A stretch of DNA of 64,000 nt from Acidimicrobiia bacterium (lineage in GTDB: Bacteria > Actinomycetota > Acidimicrobiia > Acidimicrobiales > AC-14). The notes under the pieces are model-generated. The model made no database searches. It saw only the letters and a program-made list of their open reading frames with translations, and was not told the origin of the DNA. The DNA lies in assembly GCA_023265045.1 (NCBI GenBank), contig JAHFUQ010000002.1:47014-111013 (forward strand), in the 5' to 3' direction. A program made the position numbers and the translations under genes. This document shows, one piece after another, positions 32,570 through 43,729 of this stretch. Within the stretch, counting starts at the first letter, position 1. The number at the start of each line of letters is the position of its first letter.

Positions 32570-34348
32570 TCACGGACCGGGCACGGGTGACAAGCCGGCG
32601 AAGACTTGCAGCCGCTTGGCGCGGAAGGTTCCTGGCATGTACTTCTGCTGCCAGTCCGCGTTTTCGGCGAGGAAGAGGCTCGCCCCGTCGGTGTGGCCCT
32701 CGTTGCCGAGGTCTTCCAGGACGCTGCGGAAGTAGTAGTGGTTGAACAGCCGGTTGAACTCCGTGAAGTAGATGTCCGCGGCGCGGCCGTCGCCGCGGAT
32801 GACGAGCATGTTCTCGTCGTTCTCGTTCGTGGAATCCGGGCTGAAGTTGGCCGATCCGGTGATCACGATGGGGTCCTTGCTCAACGGATCGATGAGCAGG
32901 AACTTCGAGTGGACGTAGCTGACGTGCTGGTTGAGGCCCAGGAGGCCGGCGTTCGTCTCGCGGGCCCACTGGTACACCGGGTCGCTGATGAACGAACCCC
33001 ACGCCTTGTAGACGTTGTTCGAGGCGTTGATGACGACGAACGCGGTCTTGCTCCGGGGGTTCGGCTTGTCCTTCTTCTCGAGCAGCATGAACACGAGCGC
33101 GCTCTGCGCGGTGTTGTCCTTCAGGAGGTCTTTGAACGTGTTGTTGACTCCGAACGCGAGCGTGATGCAACCCTGCTTGGGGGCCGTGTCGAGGAGCTGG
33201 GCGTACGATCCGAGCACCGTGGTGCTCAACCGCGGGCTGAACACGGCCGTCGTCCCGCGAGGGGCGTACCTCAGGTCGGCGGCGATCGTCGACAGCGCCT
33301 CCACTTCGGCCCGGAAGTCCTTGTTCTTCTTCTTGGTCTCGCTGACGGTGTCGGCGTCGCGACCCCCGGGGTCGGTGGCCAAGAGGTCCCAGTAGCGTAC
33401 GAACTGCGCGGCGATACCCGGGTCGCGCAGCCAGTGCCCCACGTTGGTCTGCCCGCTGATGCCGCCCTGGGACATATTGGTGGAGCCCGTCCAGACCTCG
33501 ACGGGGCTCGTCCCGGACGCGACGCGCACCATGAACTTGTTGTGCTGGATGTGCGCAGAGCGGGCTTCACGAAGGATCACGTTGGCGGCCGGGATCTGCG
33601 CCTGGTCGATCATCGCCAGGTTGTCGATGCGGGGAAAGCTCGGGTGGAAGCCGTCGCTGTCCGTGTGCTCGTTCACCTTGGCGTCGACGATGAGCCGGAC
33701 GTCGACACCGCGATCGATGGCGGCCTTCAAGGCCAGGGCCACCGGTTCGTAGCGGAACTCGTAGAAGCAGCTCAACAGGCGGTCGCCGGGAGCGCAGGCT
33801 TCGATGAAGCGAACGACAGCCTCGCCCAGATGCCGGCTCAGCCACCTCAGCGCCGCGTCGCGCTTCCAAGGCGGCTTGAGCTCGGCGATCGGCGTCGTGC
33901 CGTAACGGCGGACGTACGCTTGGCTGCTCGCCACCCCCCGGTTGAAGAAGACGTCGTGCGGCAGTGCGCTGAACAGTGGCTCGGTGCGGACGTTGATGAC
34001 CAGGGGCGCAGCGTCGTGCTTCAGCTTCTTGGGCTTCCCCTTCACCGGGTAGAAGCGGTATTCGTAGTCTTGGTCGGGCTTGGCCGTGAAGTCGTCCCAC
34101 AGGAAGCTCTGGACCGGGTTGTCGTAGGTGCTGACCTGGGTGTTGATGTCAGGATGCGGGATGACTGACGCGAAGACCTTGAACCCGGTCATGAAGTACT
34201 GCTCGTCGGCGACCGGATCGACGCGCTCAACGGCGAACCCGAGCAGCCCGGCCTTGGTCTTCTTGGTGGCGAGGACGGCGAACGAGACGGTGTTGACGCC
34301 GGTGATCGCGAACAGCTTCCCGCCAGGACTCTGTGACTTGAACCGCAT
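32570..34348 (-). CDS. phospholipase-D-superfamily protein with one intact HKD motif
   Basis: A 592-residue protein. The N-terminal ~170 residues are a beta-rich domain without a known name (LFAITGVNTVSFAVLATKKT). Two PLD halves follow. The second has the full motif HSKFLLIDPLSKDP, with VITGSANFSPDSTNENDENM behind it. The first has HNKFMVRVASG, where the aspartate of HxK(x)4D is replaced by Val, followed by VWTGSTNMSQGG. PLD proteins cleave phosphodiesters of lipids or nucleic acids using both motifs, so activity may be altered. No signal peptide is visible. ATG 34348 follows GGGGAGG. It is flanked by DUF3224 (upstream) and a small membrane protein (downstream) on the same strand. Confidence 0.82.
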   Translation of the reverse strand: MRFKSQSPGGKLFAITGVNTVSFAVLATKKTKAGLLGFAVERVDPVADEQYFMTGFKVFASVIPHPDINTQVSTYDNPVQSFLWDDFTAKPDQDYEYRFYPVKGKPKKLKHDAAPLVINVRTEPLFSALPHDVFFNRGVASSQAYVRRYGTTPIAELKPPWKRDAALRWLSRHLGEAVVRFIEACAPGDRLLSCFYEFRYEPVALALKAAIDRGVDVRLIVDAKVNEHTDSDGFHPSFPRIDNLAMIDQAQIPAANVILREARSAHIQHNKFMVRVASGTSPVEVWTGSTNMSQGGISGQTNVGHWLRDPGIAAQFVRYWDLLATDPGGRDADTVSETKKKNKDFRAEVEALSTIAADLRYAPRGTTAVFSPRLSTTVLGSYAQLLDTAPKQGCITLAFGVNNTFKDLLKDNTAQSALVFMLLEKKDKPNPRSKTAFVVINASNNVYKAWGSFISDPVYQWARETNAGLLGLNQHVSYVHSKFLLIDPLSKDPIVITGSANFSPDSTNENDENMLVIRGDGRAADIYFTEFNRLFNHYYFRSVLEDLGNEGHTDGASLFLAENADWQQKYMPGTFRAKRLQVFAGLSPVPGP

Positions 34349-34381
34349 CGGGCCTCCCCGTCAGAACGTGATGGCGTCGCC

Positions 34382-34588
34382 TCAGATGTCCAGCTCGTAC
34401 TCGAAGGTGATCTCATGGGTCCCGTCCGCGCCGACGTCGAGCACAGCCGTCCCTGAGAGCCCGCTCATGCCCTCCGTTCCCCCGTGGGAGGTCTTGGTCA
34501 CTACGGCGCGGGCGAGGGTTCCACTCGCGCTCTCGTCCCATGTCTCCGGCGTCCAGGCGGTGATCTCGAGGGTGGCGAAAGCCCGCAT
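34382..34588 (-). CDS. short DUF3224-like protein
   Basis: A 68-residue protein starting FATLEITAWTPETWDESASG then LARAVVTKTSHGGTEGMSGL. This matches the N-terminal strand pattern of DUF3224 proteins (FEV.SWDE.PYDE and L.RA.VTK.F.G...G). Those are usually ~120-130 residues, so this copy is about half length and seems truncated or diverged at the C-terminus. It lies 33 nt upstream of the PLD-like gene. Function unknown. Confidence 0.5.
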   Translation of the reverse strand: MRAFATLEITAWTPETWDESASGTLARAVVTKTSHGGTEGMSGLSGTAVLDVGADGTHEITFEYELDI

Positions 34589-34696
34589 GGTCAGGTCCGA
34601 CCGTACTCGCGGGCGCTCGCAGCCGTCCGATCTGCGTTCGACATCGGCGCAAGCTTGTCAACGGACGCGGCGACCGGCCGTACAGTGAGGGGCGTG

Positions 34697-37005
<2,309 letters not shown>

Positions 37006-37009
<4 letters not shown>

Positions 37010-39090
37010 ACCCGCTCGATGTGGACGGCGGACTGCTTGTAGTTCGGCTCCCGTGAGATCGGGTCGAACTCGTCGACGGTGAGGCGGTTCACGCACAGCT
37101 CGTCGTAGTGGAAGGGCATGAACACCTCGCCCTTGCGCACCGTCGCCGTGACCCGTACGGGCACACCTTCGACCATCCCGCGCCGTGACAGCAGCCGGAC
37201 GCGGTCGCCGGGGGCGACGCCGAGCTCAGCGGCGTCGGCCGGGTTGACTTCGACCCACCCTTCGGGCTGGAGCTCTTCGAGGATGTCGACGCGGCCCGTC
37301 TTGGTGCGGGTGTGCCAGTGCTCCACCGTGCGGCCCGTGTTGAGCACGAACGGGAACCGGGTGTTGGGGGCGTCGGCGATGGGCTGGGGGGAGACGCACC
37401 AGAGCTTCGCTCGGCCCGACGGGTTGGGGAACACGCCGTCGGCGTACAAGCGGGCGCCGCCCCACTGCACGCCGCCGGCGGCGTCGATCGAATCCCAGGT
37501 CATGGCGCTGTAGTCGCACATACGTCCGGCCGAGACGCGCCGCCACTCGTTGAAGGCGTCCTCCGGCCCGGCCCATCCGGGGAACAGCTCCTCGCTCACC
37601 CCGAGCTGGTCGCCGATGGCCACGAAGATGTCGAAGTCCGACCGCGCCTGGCCCGGCGGTTCGACGGCACGCCGAACTCGCGAGACGCGGCGCTCGGCGT
37701 TGGTGTACGTCCCGTCCTTCTCGCCCCAGATCGCGGCAGGGAGCACGACGTGGGCGAGGCGGGTCGTCGGTGTCTCGAATCCGTCCTGCACGACGAGGAG
37801 GTCGAGGTTGGCGAGTGCCCGTTCCAGGCGGCCGCGGTTCGGGAACGACACGGGCGGGTTGGTGGCGACGATCCAGAGGCCCCTGACGGTCCCGTCGAGG
37901 ATGCCGTCGATGATGTCGGGGTAGGCGCGGCCGCGATCCGTCGGGATGCGGTCGACGGGGACGTCCCACAAGGCGGCGAGCTCGGCGCGATGGCCGGCGT
38001 TGTCGTACGCCCGGTACCCGGGGAGCGAGGCGGTGAAGCCCGCCTCGCGGGTGCCCATGGCGTTGCACTGCCCGGTGATCGAGAACGGGGCGGCGCCGGG
38101 CTTGCCGATGTTGCCGGTGACGAGGCAAAGGGTGTTGAGGAGCGTCACGGTCTCGACGCCCTGCACCGAGTGGTTCACGCCCATCGTCCACGCCACGAAG
38201 CCGCGGCGAGCGCGGCCGAAGGCCAGCGTCGCCTCGCGGATCAGCTCGGCGTCCACGCCGCACACCTCGGCCACCTGGTCGAGGCTGTAGGGCGCCACGT
38301 GGGCCGCGAGCGCCTCGAACCCCTCGGTGTGAGCGGAGATGTACTCGCGGTCGACAAGTCTCTCGTCGATCAGCAGCTTGAGCATGCCGTTCAGCAGGGT
38401 GATGTCGGTGCGGGGCCGGACGGCCAGGTGGAGGTCGGCGACGGCTGCGGTCTTGGTGACGCGCGGGTCGACGACGATCAGGGTCTTGTCGCGGTTCTCC
38501 AGGACGCGAGGCACCAGCAGCGGATGGTTGTCGGCGATGTTGGCGCCCACCAGCAGGATGCAGTCCGACTGTTCGAGGTCCTCGTAGGACCCGGGCGGGC
38601 CGTCGCTGCCGAAGGTGCGTTTGTAGCCGGCCACGGCGCTCGCCATGCACAGAGTGGTGTTGCTGTCGAAGTGGCGCAGCCCGAAGCCGAGGCGCGCCAG
38701 CTTGCCGAAGGCGTAGAACTCCTCGGTCAGCAGCTGGCCCGTCGAGATCACCGCCACCGAGTCCGGGCCGTGCTCGCGCAGGAGGCGGCGGAAGCCTCCG
38801 ACGGTCACGTCCAGGGCCGAGTCCCAGGTCGCCGGCTTCTGGCTGAGCAGGGGAACGGTCAGCCGGCCGGGGGCGGTAATGGTGTGATGCTCGGACAGGC
38901 CCTTGGGGCAAAGGCGACCCCGGTTCACAGGGTGGTCGGGATCGCCCATCACGGCCACGGCCTCGTTGCCCTTGACGCCGAGCAACATGCCGCAGCCGAC
39001 CGAGCAGTAGCCGCAGGTGGTCCGCACCCACCGTTGCGGCTTGCGTTCGGCGTTCATCACGCCGCCGCGCTCGTCGGCCTGGTAGGTCAT
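37006..39090 (-). CDS. nasA: assimilatory nitrate reductase catalytic subunit (Mo-bisMGD)
   Basis: The 694-residue protein is a DMSO-reductase-family molybdoenzyme. CGYCSVGCGMLLGV with GRLCPKG binds one [4Fe-4S] cluster. LCMASAVAGYKRTFGSDG contains the Cys expected as Mo ligand in Nas/NarB enzymes. RYAQGxxxx-type loops and a C-terminal MopB domain (VLNTGRTVEHWHTRTKTGR) bind the cofactor. There is no Tat signal, so it works in the cytoplasm and reduces nitrate to nitrite for the NirBD enzyme of the same operon. ATG 39090 overlaps the Fe-S/anchor gene by 4 nt; the open frame upstream is a shadow. It lacks the C-terminal [2Fe-2S] extension of some NasA proteins. Confidence 0.87.
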
Positions 39091-40577
39091 CGCGACGGAG
39101 CGAACCGGCCCGCGATCCGGTAGGGCACGACGGTGACGTAGAACAGGTAGCGGCCGGCCAGCTCGCCGGCGCCGAGGAGGGCGAGGGCGGTGGCGAGCCG
39201 GCCACCGGCGGCCGATCCGGCGAGGGGCGTCGTCGCGACCGACGCCAGGAGCGCGACGCCGGCGACAGCCGCCAGGACCCGAAGCAGGAACAGGGTGTGG
39301 AACGGCCCGAGCGTGAGCTCGGCCGTGCCGCGGTGCTGCCGGTCGGGACGGCGCCGGATCGTGTGAAGCAGGTGCGCCTGGACGCCGAGCTGCGCCAGCG
39401 CGCCCGCGGCGGCGAGGGCGACGAGGACTCCCGTCCACCCGGCCGGCGCCGTGCCCCGGTCGAGGCACAGGACGGTCAGGAGGGGCCCGGTGGCGGCCGC
39501 CGTGGCGAAGAAGGCGACCGGGGTACGGAGCGAGTTCCACACCGGGCGCGCGGGCACGAGGTACAAGCGCGCGCTGGCGTAGACGCCGGCAGCGCCGATG
39601 GCCGCGGCTGCGACGCCGACCAGCGCGGCGCTGGGCCGGTACGCGTACGCAAAGGACATCACCGCGAAGGCGGAGAAAAGGGCGACCTCGCGGCTCAGCC
39701 ACGAGGTCCGCAGGTTGCGGAGGGCTTTCAGGGCGCGCGTGGGCCGCCCGAGGTGGAACAGCGATGCGCCTAGGGCGACCACGCCGGCGACGAACGCGTC
39801 CCGGGCTGCTCCGGCGAGCCCGCGGCCGCCGGTCGCCAGGCCGAGCAGCGCGGCGCTGCCGACGGCGCCCACCGACAGCTGGGTGAGCAGGGTGAGCACG
39901 ATCAGCGGCCAGTGCGGGTCCTGGCGCGCGATGCGGTGGTCGTCGACCGGCTTGAGCCCGACCAGGCTCGTGGCGGCGGTCCCGCCCGACACCGTGACCC
40001 TCGTCGTCGAGACCGTGATGTGCGCGGGCGGGAGCCCGGGGGCGTCGGCTTGGGCGTGATCCGCTCGCCACGCCTCCACGTTGACCGCTTCGACGCCGAT
40101 GGCCTGAGTCGGGCACGCCGACACGCACGCCGGGTTCTCGCCCGCCTCGAGCCGAGGCTGGCACATGTCGCACTTCGACACGATGCGATGCTTCTCGTTG
40201 AACACCGGCGCCTCGTACGGGCAGTTCCACATGCAGTACTGGCAGCCGACGCACTCGTCGGCGTGGTGGGTGACGATGCCGTTGGGCAGCTTCTCATAAG
40301 CGTTGGTGGGGCAGCCCGAAAGGCAGGTCGGCTCGATGCAATGGTTGCAGGCGATCGAGAGGCTGAACCGGCGGGTGTTGGGGAACGCACCGCCCTCCAG
40401 CTCACCGACGCGCCGCCACGCCTTGTCGACGGGCGTGTTGTTCTGCTCGGCGCACGCGACCTCGCAGGAGTGGCATCCGACGCAGGCGTCCATGGCGAAC
40501 GTGAAGCGGTACTGCTCGCCGTCTTCGAGGGGCAGCAGGGCTGGCGGCGCCAGGGCCGTCGCCGTCGCAGGTGTCAC
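39087..40577 (-). CDS. DmsB/DmsC-like fusion: four-cluster ferredoxin plus membrane anchor
   Basis: The 496-residue protein joins two usual subunits. Residues ~25-180 form a DmsB/NrfC-type ferredoxin with four cysteine groups: CVGCHSCEVAC, CNHCIEPTCLSGCP, CVGCQYCMWNCP and CDMCQ...CVSACP. Residues ~225-496 form a DmsC-like anchor with about eight hydrophobic helices, including LSREVALFSAFAVMSFAYAY. Such modules pass electrons between the quinone pool and a molybdoenzyme. Placed between nirD and nasA with 4-nt overlaps on both sides, it probably supplies quinol electrons to cytosolic NasA, instead of the flavoprotein or free ferredoxin used elsewhere. The start is GTG 40577. Confidence 0.85.
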   Translation of the reverse strand: MTPATATALAPPALLPLEDGEQYRFTFAMDACVGCHSCEVACAEQNNTPVDKAWRRVGELEGGAFPNTRRFSLSIACNHCIEPTCLSGCPTNAYEKLPNGIVTHHADECVGCQYCMWNCPYEAPVFNEKHRIVSKCDMCQPRLEAGENPACVSACPTQAIGVEAVNVEAWRADHAQADAPGLPPAHITVSTTRVTVSGGTAATSLVGLKPVDDHRIARQDPHWPLIVLTLLTQLSVGAVGSAALLGLATGGRGLAGAARDAFVAGVVALGASLFHLGRPTRALKALRNLRTSWLSREVALFSAFAVMSFAYAYRPSAALVGVAAAAIGAAGVYASARLYLVPARPVWNSLRTPVAFFATAAATGPLLTVLCLDRGTAPAGWTGVLVALAAAGALAQLGVQAHLLHTIRRRPDRQHRGTAELTLGPFHTLFLLRVLAAVAGVALLASVATTPLAGSAAGGRLATALALLGAGELAGRYLFYVTVVPYRIAGRFAPSR

Positions 40578-40924
40578 GGGCAGGCGAGCTCCACCCGCCC
40601 GCGCACCACCCGCACCTCATGCGTGGGGATCGAGACGCTCGCGTCGTCGAGGCACTCGCCCGTGCGCAGGTCGAAGCTTTGCTTGTACACCGGCGACGCG
40701 ACCTTCAGCCGGTCGCCCTTCGAGCCGACGATGCCGCGCGACAGCACGAAAGCGTGGCTGAACGGGTCGTAGTTGGACAGGGCGAACAGCTCGTCGCCAT
40801 AGCCCGGGACGCGGAAGATCGCGACCTGGTACGCGCCGACCAGGGCGCACACGCCCCGGCCGGGCACGATGACTTCGAGGGGGCACACGTCGACCCAGGT
40901 CTGCAGCTGGGCGGTAAGCGTCAT
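40574..40924 (-). CDS. nirD: nitrite reductase (NADH) small subunit
   Basis: A 116-residue Rieske-fold protein: WVDVCPLEVIVPGRGVCALV, QVAIFRVPGYGDELFALSNY, DPFSHAFVLSRGIVGSKGD and ASPVYKQSFDLRTGECLDD. As usual for NirD, the Rieske Cys/His cluster ligands are not conserved. It partners NirB in reducing nitrite to ammonium in the cytoplasm. ATG 40924 overlaps the nirB stop by 4 nt, and its own stop overlaps the next start by 4 nt. Confidence 0.9.
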   Translation of the reverse strand: MTLTAQLQTWVDVCPLEVIVPGRGVCALVGAYQVAIFRVPGYGDELFALSNYDPFSHAFVLSRGIVGSKGDRLKVASPVYKQSFDLRTGECLDDASVSIPTHEVRVVRGRVELACP

Positions 40925-43527
40925 CGGGTGACTCCTGTCGCGAGGAGGGCGGGATCCGGCTTTTCGTGGGGGTAGGCGGGGCGGGGCTGGCCGCGCTCGG
41001 TGACGAAGACGACGTTCGGGTCCGGGTCGTCGGCGTTGACGAACGTCCGGAACCGCGCCAGCCGAGCGGGGTCTTCGAGGGTCGCCTTCCACTCGCACTC
41101 GTAGGTGGCGACGTGGCGCTCCATCTCCGCGTCGAGCTCGGCGGCGATTCCCAGGCTGTCGTCGATGATCACGCGCCGGAGGTGGTCGACGCCGCCTTCG
41201 AGCTTGTTGAACCACACCGCCGTTCGCTCCAGCCGGTCGGCGGTGCGGATGTAGAACATGAGGAACCGGTCGAGGTAGCGGAACACGCGGTCGCGGTCGA
41301 GGTCAGCCGCCAGCAGCACGGCGTGCTGGGGCTTCATCCCGCCGTTGCCGCACACGTACACGTTCCAGCCCCGTTCGGTGGCGATGACGCCGAAGTCCTT
41401 CCCCTGCGCCTCCGCGCACTCGCGGCTGCAGCCGGATACGGCTGCTTTGATCTTGTGGGGCGCCCGCAGGCCGCGGTAGCGCAGCTCGATGTCGATGGCC
41501 AACGTCGTCGAGTCCTGCACGCCGAAGCGGCACCACGTCTTGCCGACGCAGGACTTCACCGTTCGCAGGGCCTTGCCGTAGGCGTGCCCCGACTCCATGC
41601 CTACGTCCACCAGCCGCCGCCAGATTTCGGGCAGCTCGTCGACACGCGCCCCGAACAGGTCGATGCGCTGTCCACCGGTGATCTTGGTGTAGAGGCCGAA
41701 CTCCTTGGCGATCGTGCCGAGGGCGATGAGTTGGTCCGGGGTGATCTCGCCGCCCGGCACCCGGGGCACCACCGAGTAGGTGCCGTCGCGTTGCAGGTTG
41801 GCGAGGAAGTGGTCGTTGGTGTCCTGCAGGGTGGCTTGCTCGCCGTCGAGGATGTGGCCGTAACCGAGGGAGGCGAGCATCGACGCCACCGCCGGCTTGC
41901 AGATCTCGCAGCCCAGGCCGCGCCCATGGTTGGCCAGCGCCTCCGAGAAGGACGTGTAGCGGTGCACGCGCACGATGTCGAACAGCTCCTGGCGCGAGTA
42001 GGCGAAGTGCTCGCACAGGTTGTTGTTGACGGCGACGCCGGCGGCGCGCAGCTCGTGCTTGAGCAGCTCGGTGGCGAGCGGCACGCAGCCGCCGCAGCCC
42101 GTGCCGGCCTTGGTGCACGCCTTGAGCGAAGGCATGTCGGCGGCCCCGCCCGCGATGGCTGCGCACACGTCGCCCTTGGTGACGTTGTTGCAGGTGCAGA
42201 TCAGCGCCCCGTCGCCGAGGGCACCGACGCCGACGGTCGCCGCGCCGCCCCCGGCGCGTCCAGGCAGGATGAGGTCCTCGACGCGCTCGGGCGAGGGCAT
42301 GTCTCCCCGCGACATCTGCAGCAGCGTCTGGTACATCGACGCGTCGCCCACGAGCATGCCGCCGACGACTGGGCGCTTGGACCGCTTGGTGGGCGGCCCG
42401 ACCACGACCCGCTTGTAGACATTGGTGACGGGGTCGTTGTAGGTGATGGCGTCGCAACCGGGCGCGGCGCCGAAGGCGTCGCCGAAGCTGGCGACGTCGA
42501 CACCCATGAGCTTGAGCTTGGTGGAGAGGTCGGCGCCGGCGAAGGTGGCGTCGCCGCCCAGGATGCGGTCGACGACCACCCGCGCCATCTGATACCCGGG
42601 CGCCACCAGACCCCAGATGCGGCCCTGGGCCAGCGCGACCTCGCCGATGGCGAAGATGCGGGGATCGGACGTGCGGCACGCCTCGTCGACGACGACGCCG
42701 CCCCGCTCACCGACGTCGAGGCCCGCCGCCCGTGCCAGCTCGTCGCGCGGGCGGATGCCGGCGGAGAACACGACCAGGTCGACCGGGAGGTCGTCGCCGT
42801 CCTTGAACCGCATGGCCTCGGCCCTGCCGCCCGCGCCGACGACGATCTCGGTCGTGGCGGTGGCGGTGTGCACGGAGACACCCAGCTCTTCGATCCGCCG
42901 GCGGAGGGCGGACGCGCCGCCGTCGTCGACCTGCATGGGCATGAGCCGGTCGGCGAACTCGACCACGTGGGTCTCGAGCCCGAGGCTGCGGAGGGCATTG
43001 GCGGCCTCCAACCCGAGCAGCCCGCCGCCGACGACGGCGCCCACCCGGAGGCCCGCTGAATAGTCCCGAATGGCCTCGAGGTCGTCGATGGTGCGGTACA
43101 CGAAGCAACCGGCGGCGTCGTGCCCGGGCACGGGCGGGACGAAGGGGTAGGAGCCCGTCGCCAGGACGGCGGCGTCGAAACGCACCCGCACGCCCTTGGC
43201 GGACACGACCTCGCCTGCCTCACGGTCGATTCGCGCCACCCGGTCCCCGATATGCACGGTAAGGCCGGCGTGCTCGAAGAAACCGGGCTCGACCAGCGAC
43301 AGCTCCTCCGCGCTGGCGCCGGTGAAGAACGAGCTGAGGCCGACGCGGTCGTAGGCGAGCCTGCCCTCCTCGCAGAAGGTGACGATGTCCCATTCCGCCT
43401 TCGCGCCGCGTTCCACGAGGACTTCGAGCAGCTTCTGCCCGACCATCCCGTTGCCGATCACGACGAGGGTGCGTCGCGGTGCGTCGCAAACGTCGAACTC
43501 TCGGGTGGCGGCCACGTCATAAGCCAA
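40921..43527 (-). CDS. nirB: nitrite reductase (NADH) large subunit
   Basis: The 868-residue enzyme has, in order, an FAD/NADH domain (TLVVIGNGMVGQKLLEVLVE, AVVGGGLLGLEAANALRSLG), a BFD-type [2Fe-2S] site (CTCNNVTKGDVCAAI, CTKAGTGCGGC) and the sirohaem/[4Fe-4S] reductase core with CVGKTWCRFGVQDS and SGCSRECAEAQGKDF (C-x5-C and C-x3-C cluster ligands). It reduces nitrite to ammonium with NAD(P)H. It is the first gene of the nitrate/nitrite operon. TTG 43527 is the longest start; GTG 43515 is equally possible and neither has a clear ribosome site. The divergent hemD-like gene supports sirohaem supply or regulation. Confidence 0.93.
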   Translation of the reverse strand: MAYDVAATREFDVCDAPRRTLVVIGNGMVGQKLLEVLVERGAKAEWDIVTFCEEGRLAYDRVGLSSFFTGASAEELSLVEPGFFEHAGLTVHIGDRVARIDREAGEVVSAKGVRVRFDAAVLATGSYPFVPPVPGHDAAGCFVYRTIDDLEAIRDYSAGLRVGAVVGGGLLGLEAANALRSLGLETHVVEFADRLMPMQVDDGGASALRRRIEELGVSVHTATATTEIVVGAGGRAEAMRFKDGDDLPVDLVVFSAGIRPRDELARAAGLDVGERGGVVVDEACRTSDPRIFAIGEVALAQGRIWGLVAPGYQMARVVVDRILGGDATFAGADLSTKLKLMGVDVASFGDAFGAAPGCDAITYNDPVTNVYKRVVVGPPTKRSKRPVVGGMLVGDASMYQTLLQMSRGDMPSPERVEDLILPGRAGGGAATVGVGALGDGALICTCNNVTKGDVCAAIAGGAADMPSLKACTKAGTGCGGCVPLATELLKHELRAAGVAVNNNLCEHFAYSRQELFDIVRVHRYTSFSEALANHGRGLGCEICKPAVASMLASLGYGHILDGEQATLQDTNDHFLANLQRDGTYSVVPRVPGGEITPDQLIALGTIAKEFGLYTKITGGQRIDLFGARVDELPEIWRRLVDVGMESGHAYGKALRTVKSCVGKTWCRFGVQDSTTLAIDIELRYRGLRAPHKIKAAVSGCSRECAEAQGKDFGVIATERGWNVYVCGNGGMKPQHAVLLAADLDRDRVFRYLDRFLMFYIRTADRLERTAVWFNKLEGGVDHLRRVIIDDSLGIAAELDAEMERHVATYECEWKATLEDPARLARFRTFVNADDPDPNVVFVTERGQPRPAYPHEKPDPALLATGVTR

Positions 43528-43729
43528 GCCCGAGGGTGTGTTCGCGCCGTTGCCAGCGAGTGAACGGCAGGCGACGAAACCTGCACAGCTCCGAGGCCGG
43601 ATTGTGAGGAGTCTGACCCGAACCTGTGCTCGGGGCCTCGGATGGTCAGGCGCGGTTCAGGCAACCGTCTCGAAGCTGGCACCGCCGGGGAACGACCCGT
43701 TCACGGCGATGCGGAACATTGGTTTGGAC

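Noticed and set aside
37312..39123. 603-codon plus-strand frame opposite nasA
   Set aside because: No recognisable domain and composition typical of antisense shadows; nasA has cluster and cofactor motifs.
39091..40254. N-terminal extension of nasA by ~388 codons
   Set aside because: The extension is Arg/His/Pro-rich and lies wholly opposite-frame inside the Fe-S/anchor gene; a 4-nt overlap start at 39090 fits the operon.
40966..43059. 697-codon plus-strand frame opposite nirB
   Set aside because: Antisense shadow of the sirohaem nitrite reductase.
43560..43590. GlnR box in front of nirB
   Set aside because: GTGAA and GAAAC are present but not with the 6-bp spacing of a GlnR half-site pair.
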